Positions 47,061 to 54,893 of a stretch of DNA of 64,000 nt are shown in pieces; position 1 is the first letter of the stretch, and each line of letters begins with the position of its first letter. This stretch comes from Chitinimonas koreensis. Lineage in GTDB: Bacteria > Pseudomonadota > Gammaproteobacteria > Burkholderiales > Chitinimonadaceae. A program made the position numbers and the translations under genes. The stretch spans positions 248,001 to 312,000 of the forward strand of contig NZ_CP060704.1 of NCBI RefSeq assembly GCF_014353015.1, given 5' to 3'. The notes beneath the pieces are model-generated. The model was not told the origin of the DNA. It worked only from the letters and a program-made list of their open reading frames with translations, and searched no databases.

Positions 47061-49235
47061 CTAGTTCAGCTTGGTGTAGCCGGGGATGCTGTCGCGCAGC
47101 GTCTGCAGGGCATTGGTACCGAGGCGGCCCACATCGTTCAACTCGAGCTGGAAGAAGAAGCGGCTCTGCATGTCGTTGCCGCGGGTGACGTAGCGCTGGG
47201 CGAGCAGGCGGAACGCCCAGCAGTTGGCATTGTATTCGAGCCCGGCCAGCGTCTCCAGCGGCCGGCGGTCCTTGATCGACCAGTTGTGCCGCGCCAGCAC
47301 CTGCCAGTTGCGGGTGACCGCCCACTGGGTCGACAGGTCGAGCTGCTTGGTGTCGGTGAAGCGGTCGAGCCGGTAGCGGAAATTGAGCAGCCGGCCCGGA
47401 TCGGGCTGGTAGCGCAGGTTGAAGGTGGCCTTGCTGGTGCGGTGGGCGTCGCGGTCGTACTGGGTGGCGGCGTCGAGCCACCAGGCATCGAACGGCTGGC
47501 CGCCGGCGGTGACGATCACGTCGGACGCGGTCACGTCGTCGCCGCGCGCCGCCTCGCCCAGTGTGACGCGCTGCGGCTCGAAGTAGAAGCGCTGGCCGAC
47601 CGCGAAGCGCGCGCGCTCGACGCCGTTGTCGGCCTCGAACAGCCGCGAGGTCAGCGCCAGCGTGAGCTGGTTGGCGTCGTTGAGGCGGTCGCTGCCGGTG
47701 TACTGGTTCTCGGTGAACATCTGGGCGAAGCTGAAATCGGCCTTGCCCGAGTCGAAGTTGGGGATCTTCGACTGGTCGCGGTAGGGGATGCGCACGTAGT
47801 AGGCGCGCGGCTCGAGCGACTGCACCATGTCGCGCCCGGCGATATGGGTCTCGCGGTCGAAGAACAGGCCCGAATCGAGGCTGAACACCGGCAGGTCGCG
47901 GCCGTAGCGCTGGCCTTCGTCGAGCCGGTAGCGCGTGCTGTGGAAACCGAGCTTGGGCGTGACGAAGCCGTAGCCGCGCTCGATCGGCAGGCTCACGCTC
48001 GGATAGGCCAGGTAGCGGTCGCCCTCGGGCCGCTTCCCGCCCTGCGCGCTCCAGGCATTGGCGAAGCGCACCGCCTCGCTGGCGACGTCGAGCCGCAGCG
48101 GGCCGGCCAGCACGCGGCTGTAGTTGGCGGTCAGCTGGGGCAGCCGGGCATAGGGCTCGTCGACCAGCCGGGCCGGGTCCTGCAGCGTCTGGTAGCGCTG
48201 CACCTTGAACATGGCGGCGAAAGCGCCCTGGTTGTAGTTCAGCGTGCCCTCGCGCGGCAGGAACTGCTGCGAGGCCACCGCCAGCCGGTCGCCGAAGTCG
48301 GCGAAGTAGCTGTCGTCCGACACCGCCTGCACGTTGAGATCGGTGCGCCAGGCCGGCGCCAGCTGCTGGTGGTGCTCGAAGCGCAGCGCGTGGCGCTCGT
48401 CGCCGTAGACGCGGTCCTTGCCGATCACGTCGGCCGACAGCACGCCGTTGTGCCGCTCGCCGAGGTAGCGGAACTCGGTGCCCAGCATCAGGCCGCGCTT
48501 GGTGATGATGCGCGGCGAGATGGTGGCGTCGTAGTTCGGCGCGATGTTCCAGTAATAGGGGATGGCCAGTTCGAAGCCGCCGCTGCTGCTCGAATCGAAC
48601 GACGGGGCCAGGAGGCCCGACTTGCGCGAGCCGTCGAGCGAGAAATCGAGGTAGGGCGAGTACAGGAGCGGCACGCCCTTGAATTCGACCGTGCCGTGGT
48701 GGGCCACGCCGAGGTTGCGGCTGTAGTCGAGATCGAGTTCGCGGGCGCGGATGAACCAGGAATCGTCGCCGGCCGCGCAGGTGGTGAAGCGCGCCTGCTG
48801 CAGCGTGTAGCGGTCCGGCCCGTCGAAGATCAGCTTGACCGCGTCGCCGCGGCCGGCGCGCTCGCCGAAGCGGTAGTTCGGCGCATCGAGCTCGCCGGTG
48901 CGGCTCTCCTGCTTGAAGTAGAGTTCGCCGCCCTCGAGCACGTCCTTGTCCTGGGTCATGCGGGTGCGGTCGCCGGCGCGGATCTCGCCGCTGTCCTGGA
49001 ACAGCTTGGCCCATTGCGCCTCGATGCGGCGGCCGTCCTGTTCGACGCTGACGTTGCCGCGCGCGGTGGTCTCGGCCTGGCCGATGCCTTCGACCTGGTC
49101 GGCATGGATCACGGTGGGGCCGGCCGGGGCGTCGGCGGGCGGCGTCGCGGCGGCCGGCTCCTCGGCGTAGGCAGGCCCCGCGAGGGCGGCCAGGGCACAG
49201 CAGACGGCGAGGGAGAGGGGCTTGAAACGCGGCAT
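47061..49235 (-). CDS. lptD: LPS-assembly outer-membrane protein LptD
   Basis: A 724-residue outer-membrane beta-barrel with signal peptide (cleavage near A-Y-A/E). The N-terminal OstA/LptA-like jellyroll contains IHADQVEGIGQAETTARGNVSVEQ and is followed by a 26-strand barrel rich in alternating aromatic strands. It inserts LPS into the outer leaflet with LptE. The mature part shows only two Cys (FTTCAAG near 150 and ANCWAF near 670) against four in E. coli, leaving one possible inter-domain disulphide. surA follows 81 bases downstream. The divergent amgK starts 69 bases upstream. Confidence 0.94.
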   Translation of the reverse strand: MPRFKPLSLAVCCALAALAGPAYAEEPAAATPPADAPAGPTVIHADQVEGIGQAETTARGNVSVEQDGRRIEAQWAKLFQDSGEIRAGDRTRMTQDKDVLEGGELYFKQESRTGELDAPNYRFGERAGRGDAVKLIFDGPDRYTLQQARFTTCAAGDDSWFIRARELDLDYSRNLGVAHHGTVEFKGVPLLYSPYLDFSLDGSRKSGLLAPSFDSSSSGGFELAIPYYWNIAPNYDATISPRIITKRGLMLGTEFRYLGERHNGVLSADVIGKDRVYGDERHALRFEHHQQLAPAWRTDLNVQAVSDDSYFADFGDRLAVASQQFLPREGTLNYNQGAFAAMFKVQRYQTLQDPARLVDEPYARLPQLTANYSRVLAGPLRLDVASEAVRFANAWSAQGGKRPEGDRYLAYPSVSLPIERGYGFVTPKLGFHSTRYRLDEGQRYGRDLPVFSLDSGLFFDRETHIAGRDMVQSLEPRAYYVRIPYRDQSKIPNFDSGKADFSFAQMFTENQYTGSDRLNDANQLTLALTSRLFEADNGVERARFAVGQRFYFEPQRVTLGEAARGDDVTASDVIVTAGGQPFDAWWLDAATQYDRDAHRTSKATFNLRYQPDPGRLLNFRYRLDRFTDTKQLDLSTQWAVTRNWQVLARHNWSIKDRRPLETLAGLEYNANCWAFRLLAQRYVTRGNDMQSRFFFQLELNDVGRLGTNALQTLRDSIPGYTKLN

Positions 49236-49304
49236 GGGCGCGACGGGGCGGGTACTCGAAGTGCGCTAAAATCGCACACTTTCCCCTATCGCACAAACCG
49301 CCCC

Positions 49305-50309
49305 ATGGATCGAATCGACGCGCTGCGCGCCTGGCTGCAGGGCCGGCTGGAGACCGCTTTCACCCTGTCCGAGCCGATCGGCGACGCCTCGAGCCGGCGC
49401 TATTTCCGCGTCGCGCCGGCCGGCGGCGGCAGCTATGTGGCGATGGACGCGCCGCCCGAGCGCTGCGATCCGGCGCCTTTCCTGCGCGTCGCCGCGCTGC
49501 TGGCCCCGGCCGTGCGGGTGCCGGCGGTGCTGGCGCACGATGCGCAGCAGGGATTCCTGCTGCTGGAGGACGTCGGCGAGACCGATCTGCAGACCGCGCT
49601 GGCCGGCCTCGACGAGGAGGCCGCCACCGCGCTCTACCGCCGCGCGATCGACGCGCTGGTGGCGCTGCAGGCCGGCGTCGATGCTGCCGCCCTGCCCGAC
49701 TACGATGCGGCGACCATGGCCGACGATCTGGAGCGCTTCGCCGAGTGGTACGCCGACCGCCACCTGGGCAAGCCGCTGGCCGGCGAGGACCGCGCGGTGT
49801 GGGAGCGCTGCCGGGCGCTGCTGGTGCTGCGCGCCCAGGCCCAGGGCAAGGTGGCGATCCATTTCGACTACCACAGCCGCAACCTGACGGTGCCGGCCGA
49901 GGGCGGGCGGCTCGGCGTGCTCGACTTCCAGGACGCGCGCCGCGGCCCGATCGGTTACGACCTTGCCTCGCTGCTCAAGGATATGTACGTGAGCTGGCCC
50001 GAGGCCTTCCGCCTCGAACTGGCGATCCGCTACTGGGAGGCCGCGCGCCGGGCCGGCCTGCCGGTGCCGGCGGCGTTCGACCAGTTCTACGCCGAGTTCG
50101 AGTGGATGGGCGTGTTCCGCCAGATCCGCACGCTCGGCACCTTCGCCCGCCTGGTCCACCGTGACGGCAAGCCGCGCTACCTCGACGACATGCCGGTCGC
50201 GCTGGCCTACCTGCGCGAGACCTGCGCGCGCTACGCCGAGCTGCATCCGCTGTACAAGCTGCTGAACCGGCTGCACGAGGTGCAGGTGCAGGTCGGCTAC
50301 ACCTTCTGA
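49305..50309 (+). CDS. amgK: Cell-wall recycling sugar kinase AmgK
   Basis: A 334-residue aminoglycoside-phosphotransferase-fold kinase: GDASSRRYFRV (nucleotide loop), LLLEDVGETDL, catalytic IHFDYHSRNLT and LDFQDARRGPIGYDLASLLKD. Together these match AmgK, the anomeric MurNAc/GlcNAc 1-kinase of the MurU recycling route. Its usual partner murU lies not next door but 3.4 kb downstream at 53718. It is divergent from lptD as in many betaproteobacteria and pseudomonads. Confidence 0.88.
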   Translation: MDRIDALRAWLQGRLETAFTLSEPIGDASSRRYFRVAPAGGGSYVAMDAPPERCDPAPFLRVAALLAPAVRVPAVLAHDAQQGFLLLEDVGETDLQTALAGLDEEAATALYRRAIDALVALQAGVDAAALPDYDAATMADDLERFAEWYADRHLGKPLAGEDRAVWERCRALLVLRAQAQGKVAIHFDYHSRNLTVPAEGGRLGVLDFQDARRGPIGYDLASLLKDMYVSWPEAFRLELAIRYWEAARRAGLPVPAAFDQFYAEFEWMGVFRQIRTLGTFARLVHRDGKPRYLDDMPVALAYLRETCARYAELHPLYKLLNRLHEVQVQVGYTF

Positions 50310-50351
50310 GGGCCGCGGTCCGGGCGCCTCGGGCGTCCCCCGTCGCGGCCC

Positions 50352-50421
50352 CGTAGGAGCGGCTTCGGCCCGAATGGTCGTTCGTCTCGCATAGCCATTC
50401 GCGGCCGAAGCCGCTCCTGCA
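50352..50421. repeat. REP-like inverted repeat, family A copy 6 (diverged)
   Basis: CGTAGGAGCGGCTTCGGCCCGAATGG and the inverse CCATTCGCGGCCGAAGCCGC. Compensatory change TTCAGCC to TTCGGCC occurs in both arms, so the hairpin is kept. Confidence 0.85.
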
Positions 50422-50457
50422 ACTGCGCCACCATTTGTCCCGCTCATCCGACTCCCC

Positions 50458-51318
50458 ATGCCCCTGACCGCCCTGGCCCTGGTGATCTTCGCCGCCTTCA
50501 CCCACGCCTCGTGGAACCTGCTGGCCAAGCGCGCCGCCGACTGCCGCCACTTCGTCTGGTTCTACTCGGCCGGCACGGTGGTGCTGTGGCTGCCGGTGGT
50601 GGCGATCTACCTCGCGTTCGAGCGGCCGCAGCTCGGCTGGCCCGAGTGGATCGCGCTGGCCGGCAGCGCGCTGCTGCACACCGCCTACTCGATGGCGCTG
50701 CAGCGCGGCTACAAGGTCGGCGACCTGTCGGTGGTCTACCCGCTGGCGCGCGGCACCGGCCCGCTGCTGTCCTTCTTCGGCGCCATGCTGGTGCTGGGCG
50801 AGCGGCCCGGCTGGCTGGCCAGCGTCGGCGCGCTGGCGGTGGTGGCCGGGGTGTTCATGCTGGCCGGCGGGCCGCGCATCTTCCATGCCGGCGGCGCGCG
50901 CCGCAGCCTGTTCTGGGGCGTGGCGACCGGTGCCTGCATCGCCGTCTACACGGTGTGGGACGGCCATGCGGTCAAGGTGCTGCTGCTGTCGCCGCTGCTG
51001 GTCGACTATGCCGGCAACAGCTTGCGCTTCCTGCTGCTGACGCCGCGCGCGCTGGCCGACCGGTCGACGCTGCTGCCCGAATGGCGGCGCTACTGGAAAT
51101 TCGCGCTCGGCGTCAGCGTGCTCGGCCCGCTCGGCTACACGCTGGTGCTGTTCGCCATGCAGATGGCGCCGGTCAGCCATGTCGCGCCGGCGCGCGAATT
51201 GTCGATGATGGTCGGCGCCTGGTACGGCGCCCGGCTGCTCGACGAGGGCGAGCTGTCGCGCCGCATGCTGGCGGCCGGCGTGATCGTAGCCGGGGTGCTC
51301 GGGCTGGCGTTCGGCTGA
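50458..51318 (+). CDS. EamA/DMT superfamily membrane transporter
   Basis: A 286-residue protein of about ten membrane helices arranged as two EamA halves. The first half has THASWNLLAKRAADCRHFVWFYS and YKVGDLSVVYPLARGTGPLLSFFGAMLVLGERP; the second has GPLGYTLVLFAMQMAPVSHVAPARELSMMVGAW. It probably exports or imports a small metabolite; the substrate is unknown. It stands between amgK and the threonine aldolase gene, flanked by family A repeats on both sides. Confidence 0.88.
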   Translation: MPLTALALVIFAAFTHASWNLLAKRAADCRHFVWFYSAGTVVLWLPVVAIYLAFERPQLGWPEWIALAGSALLHTAYSMALQRGYKVGDLSVVYPLARGTGPLLSFFGAMLVLGERPGWLASVGALAVVAGVFMLAGGPRIFHAGGARRSLFWGVATGACIAVYTVWDGHAVKVLLLSPLLVDYAGNSLRFLLLTPRALADRSTLLPEWRRYWKFALGVSVLGPLGYTLVLFAMQMAPVSHVAPARELSMMVGAWYGARLLDEGELSRRMLAAGVIVAGVLGLAFG

Positions 51319-51354
51319 GCGCCGGCTGCCGGGTTCCATCCCGGCGCTTTCCCC

Positions 51355-51426
51355 TGTAGGCGCGGCTTCAGCCGCGAATCGGCGGCGTGGCACCGGTCCC
51401 ATTCGCGGCCGAAGCAGCGCCGACAT
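51355..51426. repeat. REP-like inverted repeat, family A copy 7 (diverged)
   Basis: TGTAGGCGCGGCTTCAGCCGCGAATCGG with inverse arm ATTCGCGGCCGAAGCAGCGCCGACA. More mismatches than other copies. Confidence 0.75.
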
Positions 51427-51564
51427 GGACGCATCCGCGTCGACCTCCTGTTGCCCCGCCGCCTGCGGGCCTCAGCCTGCCGGCATCGCGGCCGGTGCGC
51501 CACGCTTGCCGCCATCGCGCGGTGCGATAAGCTTGCCGCTCCCCGATCGACAGGAAACCCCGCC

Positions 51565-52599
<1,035 letters not shown>

Positions 52600-52656
52600 G
52601 CGGTGGCCGATGAGCGCGGAGACAAGCGCAAGCGGCAATACGGAGAGGGGAAGACC

Positions 52657-53721
52657 ATGATCGTCAAGGACATCGACGCATATCGCTGCGAGAGCAAGCA
52701 GGAGCAGGCGGGCTATGCCGCGGAGAAGCGCCTGGCGTGGTACCTGGCGCAATATTTTGGCGACGAGCCCCGCCTGTTGATCCTGAACGATCTCAGGGTG
52801 GTCGCACCCGACGGCGATTTCTGCCAAGTCGATCATCTGCTGATTCATCAATACGGCCTGATCATCGTCGAGAGCAAGAGCGTATCGGGCAAGATCCAGG
52901 TCAATGAACAGGGCGAATGGAAGCGGTGGTATTTCGACGCCGCAGCGAAGAAGGACAAGAGTTTCGGTATCCAGTCTCCGATCAAGCAAGGCCAGATGCA
53001 GGCGCGGCGTCTGCGCAGATTGATGTTGAGCAACGCCGCCGAAAATACCCGGTCCGCGATCGAGAAAATGCATATCGACGTTCTGGTCGCCATTTCGGAC
53101 GGTGGCGAATTCCTGACCCGGGAGCGGGAGCGTTATCAGGAAGTCTGCAAGGCCGATCAGATCGACGAACGCATCGGTGAGCTGGTGAAACTGCGTGCCC
53201 AATACCATGGCGAAGGCGATTTCGTGCTGTCGGAGCAGAACAAGACCCGGCTGGCGCAATGGCTGGCGGCACGCCACCAGCCCAGGCCGCCGTCCGAACA
53301 AGCCGATTCGCCGGAGGCCGAGCCGGCGACGATCGCGGCGCCGGCCGTCGTTGCTTCGCCCGCAGTGGTGCAATCGAGCGCGGAGCCGAAACAGGAACCG
53401 AGACCGGAGCCAAAACCGAAAGCCGAGGCGGCAACGACCTGCGCATATCGCCCCAAGGATCAGGCTTTCGTCCATAAGCTGCTGGGCGTCGAACCGAGGC
53501 AATACCTGAGCAATTGCCGTCATTGCGCGTCCGATAAACTGGAAATCAGGTACGGCAAATTCGGTTATTACTTCTTCTGCCTGGCTTGCGAGAAGAACAG
53601 CAAGATCGACGCGATGTGCCCCGATTGCGGACAGTATTTGAAGATACGCAAGAATGGATCTGCCTTTTCGGGCGAATGCGCCAAGTGCAAGCAGATCCGC
53701 ATGGTTCACTACAACGAATGA
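52657..53721 (+). CDS. NERD-domain protein with C-terminal zinc ribbons
   Basis: A 354-residue protein from ATG 52657 (GGAGAGGGGAAG upstream; a GTG at 52603 is less likely). The N-terminal NERD nuclease-related domain has GYAAEKRLAWYLAQYF (conserved Glu), NDLRVVAPDGDFCQVDHLLIHQYGLIIVESKS (catalytic D-x-Q-x-D...E-x-K pattern) and later KQMQA-like helices. A Pro/Glu/Ala linker (about 225-265) leads to Cys pairs C-R-H-C, C-L-A-C, C-P-D-C and C-A-K-C, i.e. two zinc ribbons. Base composition is lower in GC than its neighbours. Its TGA overlaps the murU start (ATGA). Function unknown; a DNA-processing role is inferred. Confidence 0.87.
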   Translation: MIVKDIDAYRCESKQEQAGYAAEKRLAWYLAQYFGDEPRLLILNDLRVVAPDGDFCQVDHLLIHQYGLIIVESKSVSGKIQVNEQGEWKRWYFDAAAKKDKSFGIQSPIKQGQMQARRLRRLMLSNAAENTRSAIEKMHIDVLVAISDGGEFLTRERERYQEVCKADQIDERIGELVKLRAQYHGEGDFVLSEQNKTRLAQWLAARHQPRPPSEQADSPEAEPATIAAPAVVASPAVVQSSAEPKQEPRPEPKPKAEAATTCAYRPKDQAFVHKLLGVEPRQYLSNCRHCASDKLEIRYGKFGYYFFCLACEKNSKIDAMCPDCGQYLKIRKNGSAFSGECAKCKQIRMVHYNE

Positions 53722-54419
53722 AGCCGATGAAAGCGATGATCCTCGCCGCCGGCCGCGGCGAACGCATGCGGCCGTTGACCGACCATACCCCGAAGCCGCT
53801 GCTCGACGTCGGCGGCCTGCCGCTGATCGGCTGGCACCTGCGCCGGCTGGCGGCGGCCGGCATCACCGAAGTGGTGGTCAACCATGCCTGGCTCGGTGCG
53901 CAGATCGAGGCGGCACTCGGCGACGGCGCGGCCTTCGGCGTGCGCATCGCCTATTCGCCCGAGGGCACGGCGCTGGAGACCGCCGGCGGCATCGCCCGCG
54001 CCTTGCCGCTGCTGGGCGAGGCGCCGTTCGCGGTGGTGAACGGCGACGTCTGGACCGACTACCCGTTCGAACGGCTGCGGCCGGTGGTGGAGCGGCTGGC
54101 GGCGGCCGGCGGCGCGCGCGGCCATCTGGTGCTGGTGCCCAAGCCCGCTTACAAGACCGGCGCCGACCTGGCGCTCGACGCCGCGGGGGCGGTCCGGCCG
54201 CATGGCGACGGGCTGGAGCCGCTGACCTTCAGCGGCGTGGCGGTCTATACGCCGGCTTTCTTCGAGGCGGTGCCGGCCGACCGGCCCGGTCCGCTGCTGC
54301 CGTGGTTCCAGGCCGCCATGGCCGAGGGCCGGTTGAGCGGCGAGCGCTATGCCGGCCAATGGCTCGACGTCGGCACGGTGGAACGGCTGGAATCGGCGCG
54401 CGCTGCCGCCCATCGCTAA
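53718..54419 (+). CDS. murU: N-acetylmuramate alpha-1-phosphate uridylyltransferase MurU
   Basis: A 233-residue nucleotidyltransferase: MILAAGRGERMRPLTDHTPKPLLDVGGLPLIGWHL (nucleotide-binding G-x-G-x-R and P-K-P), VVNGDVWTDYPF (metal Asp) and FSGVAVYTPAFFEAV. It matches MurU, which uses MurNAc-1-P from AmgK to make UDP-MurNAc, bypassing de novo synthesis. ATG 53718 overlaps the NERD gene stop by 4 bases; in-frame ATGs at 53727 and 53736 are alternatives closer to the usual family start. Confidence 0.88.
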   Translation: MKPMKAMILAAGRGERMRPLTDHTPKPLLDVGGLPLIGWHLRRLAAAGITEVVVNHAWLGAQIEAALGDGAAFGVRIAYSPEGTALETAGGIARALPLLGEAPFAVVNGDVWTDYPFERLRPVVERLAAAGGARGHLVLVPKPAYKTGADLALDAAGAVRPHGDGLEPLTFSGVAVYTPAFFEAVPADRPGPLLPWFQAAMAEGRLSGERYAGQWLDVGTVERLESARAAAHR

Positions 54420-54490
54420 AACCGGCGGGCCGTTGCGGCCGGGCCTAGCGTGATCTTGGCGCGCCATTTCCTTCGCGCCTGGAGACCATC

Positions 54491-54667
54491 ATGCGCCTGC
54501 TTGCCCTGGCCCTCGTCCTCTTGCTGGCCGGCTGCGCCAGCACCCCGGTGGAATACGAAGTCGACCACGCCTATGTCGCCCGCGTCGAACAGGGCGCGAG
54601 GCTCGGTGGCGGCTCGATCTACTGGGTGAATTACCCGACCGTCCGCAAGACGGCCTCGCCGTCCTGA
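54491..54667 (+). CDS. Very small lipoprotein
   Basis: A 58-residue frame starting at ATG 54491 with GGAGACC upstream. MRLLALALVLLLAGCASTP is a classic lipoprotein signal with lipobox L-A-G-C (Cys15), leaving a 44-residue mature peptide: EYEVDHAYVARVEQGA, a Gly-rich turn, and SIYWVNYPTVRK. It resembles the short lipoproteins found in many proteobacteria with no known role. A strong terminator follows 14 bases after the stop, supporting a real monocistronic gene. Confidence 0.8.
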   Translation: MRLLALALVLLLAGCASTPVEYEVDHAYVARVEQGARLGGGSIYWVNYPTVRKTASPS

Positions 54668-54680
54668 TGCGGCAACCTTG

Positions 54681-54709
54681 AAAAAGGCCGGGGGAGCCCG
54701 GCCTTTTTT
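54681..54709. terminator. Strong terminator after the small lipoprotein gene
   Basis: AAAAAGGCCGGG-ggag-CCCGGCCTTTTTT. A perfect 7-bp GC stem is extended by A:T pairs and followed by six T, so it can work in both directions. Confidence 0.92.
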
Positions 54710-54742
54710 GTGAGGTGGATAGGCGTGAGGGGGAAGTGTTGG

Positions 54743-54873
54743 CCCCATCCCCCTCCCGGCCTCCCACTTGAGGGGGCGCCGACTCGGTCGGCAGTGATCG
54801 TCAGACGTGTCGCAATCGGGCTCCCTCCCCTTCAAGGGGGGGCGGCCGGCTTCGGATGGAGACGGGGTTACGC
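54743..54873. repeat. Dispersed inverted element, family D copy 1
   Basis: Contains CCCCATCCCCCTCCCGGCCTCCC, then CACTTGAGGGGG, a core GCAGTGATCGTCAGACGTGTCGCAATCGGG, and CTCCCTCCCCTTCAAGGGGG ending in GACGGGGTTAC. The same order of parts occurs at 60301-60442, where the ends are better preserved as GGTAACCCCAT/ATGAGGTTACC. Confidence 0.75.
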
Positions 54874-54893
54874 CTCCCTCCCCCACACCCATC

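Noticed and set aside
46440..50309. A 1289-residue plus-strand protein
   Set aside because: Only the final 334 residues from ATG 49305 are AmgK. The rest is antisense to surA and lptD.
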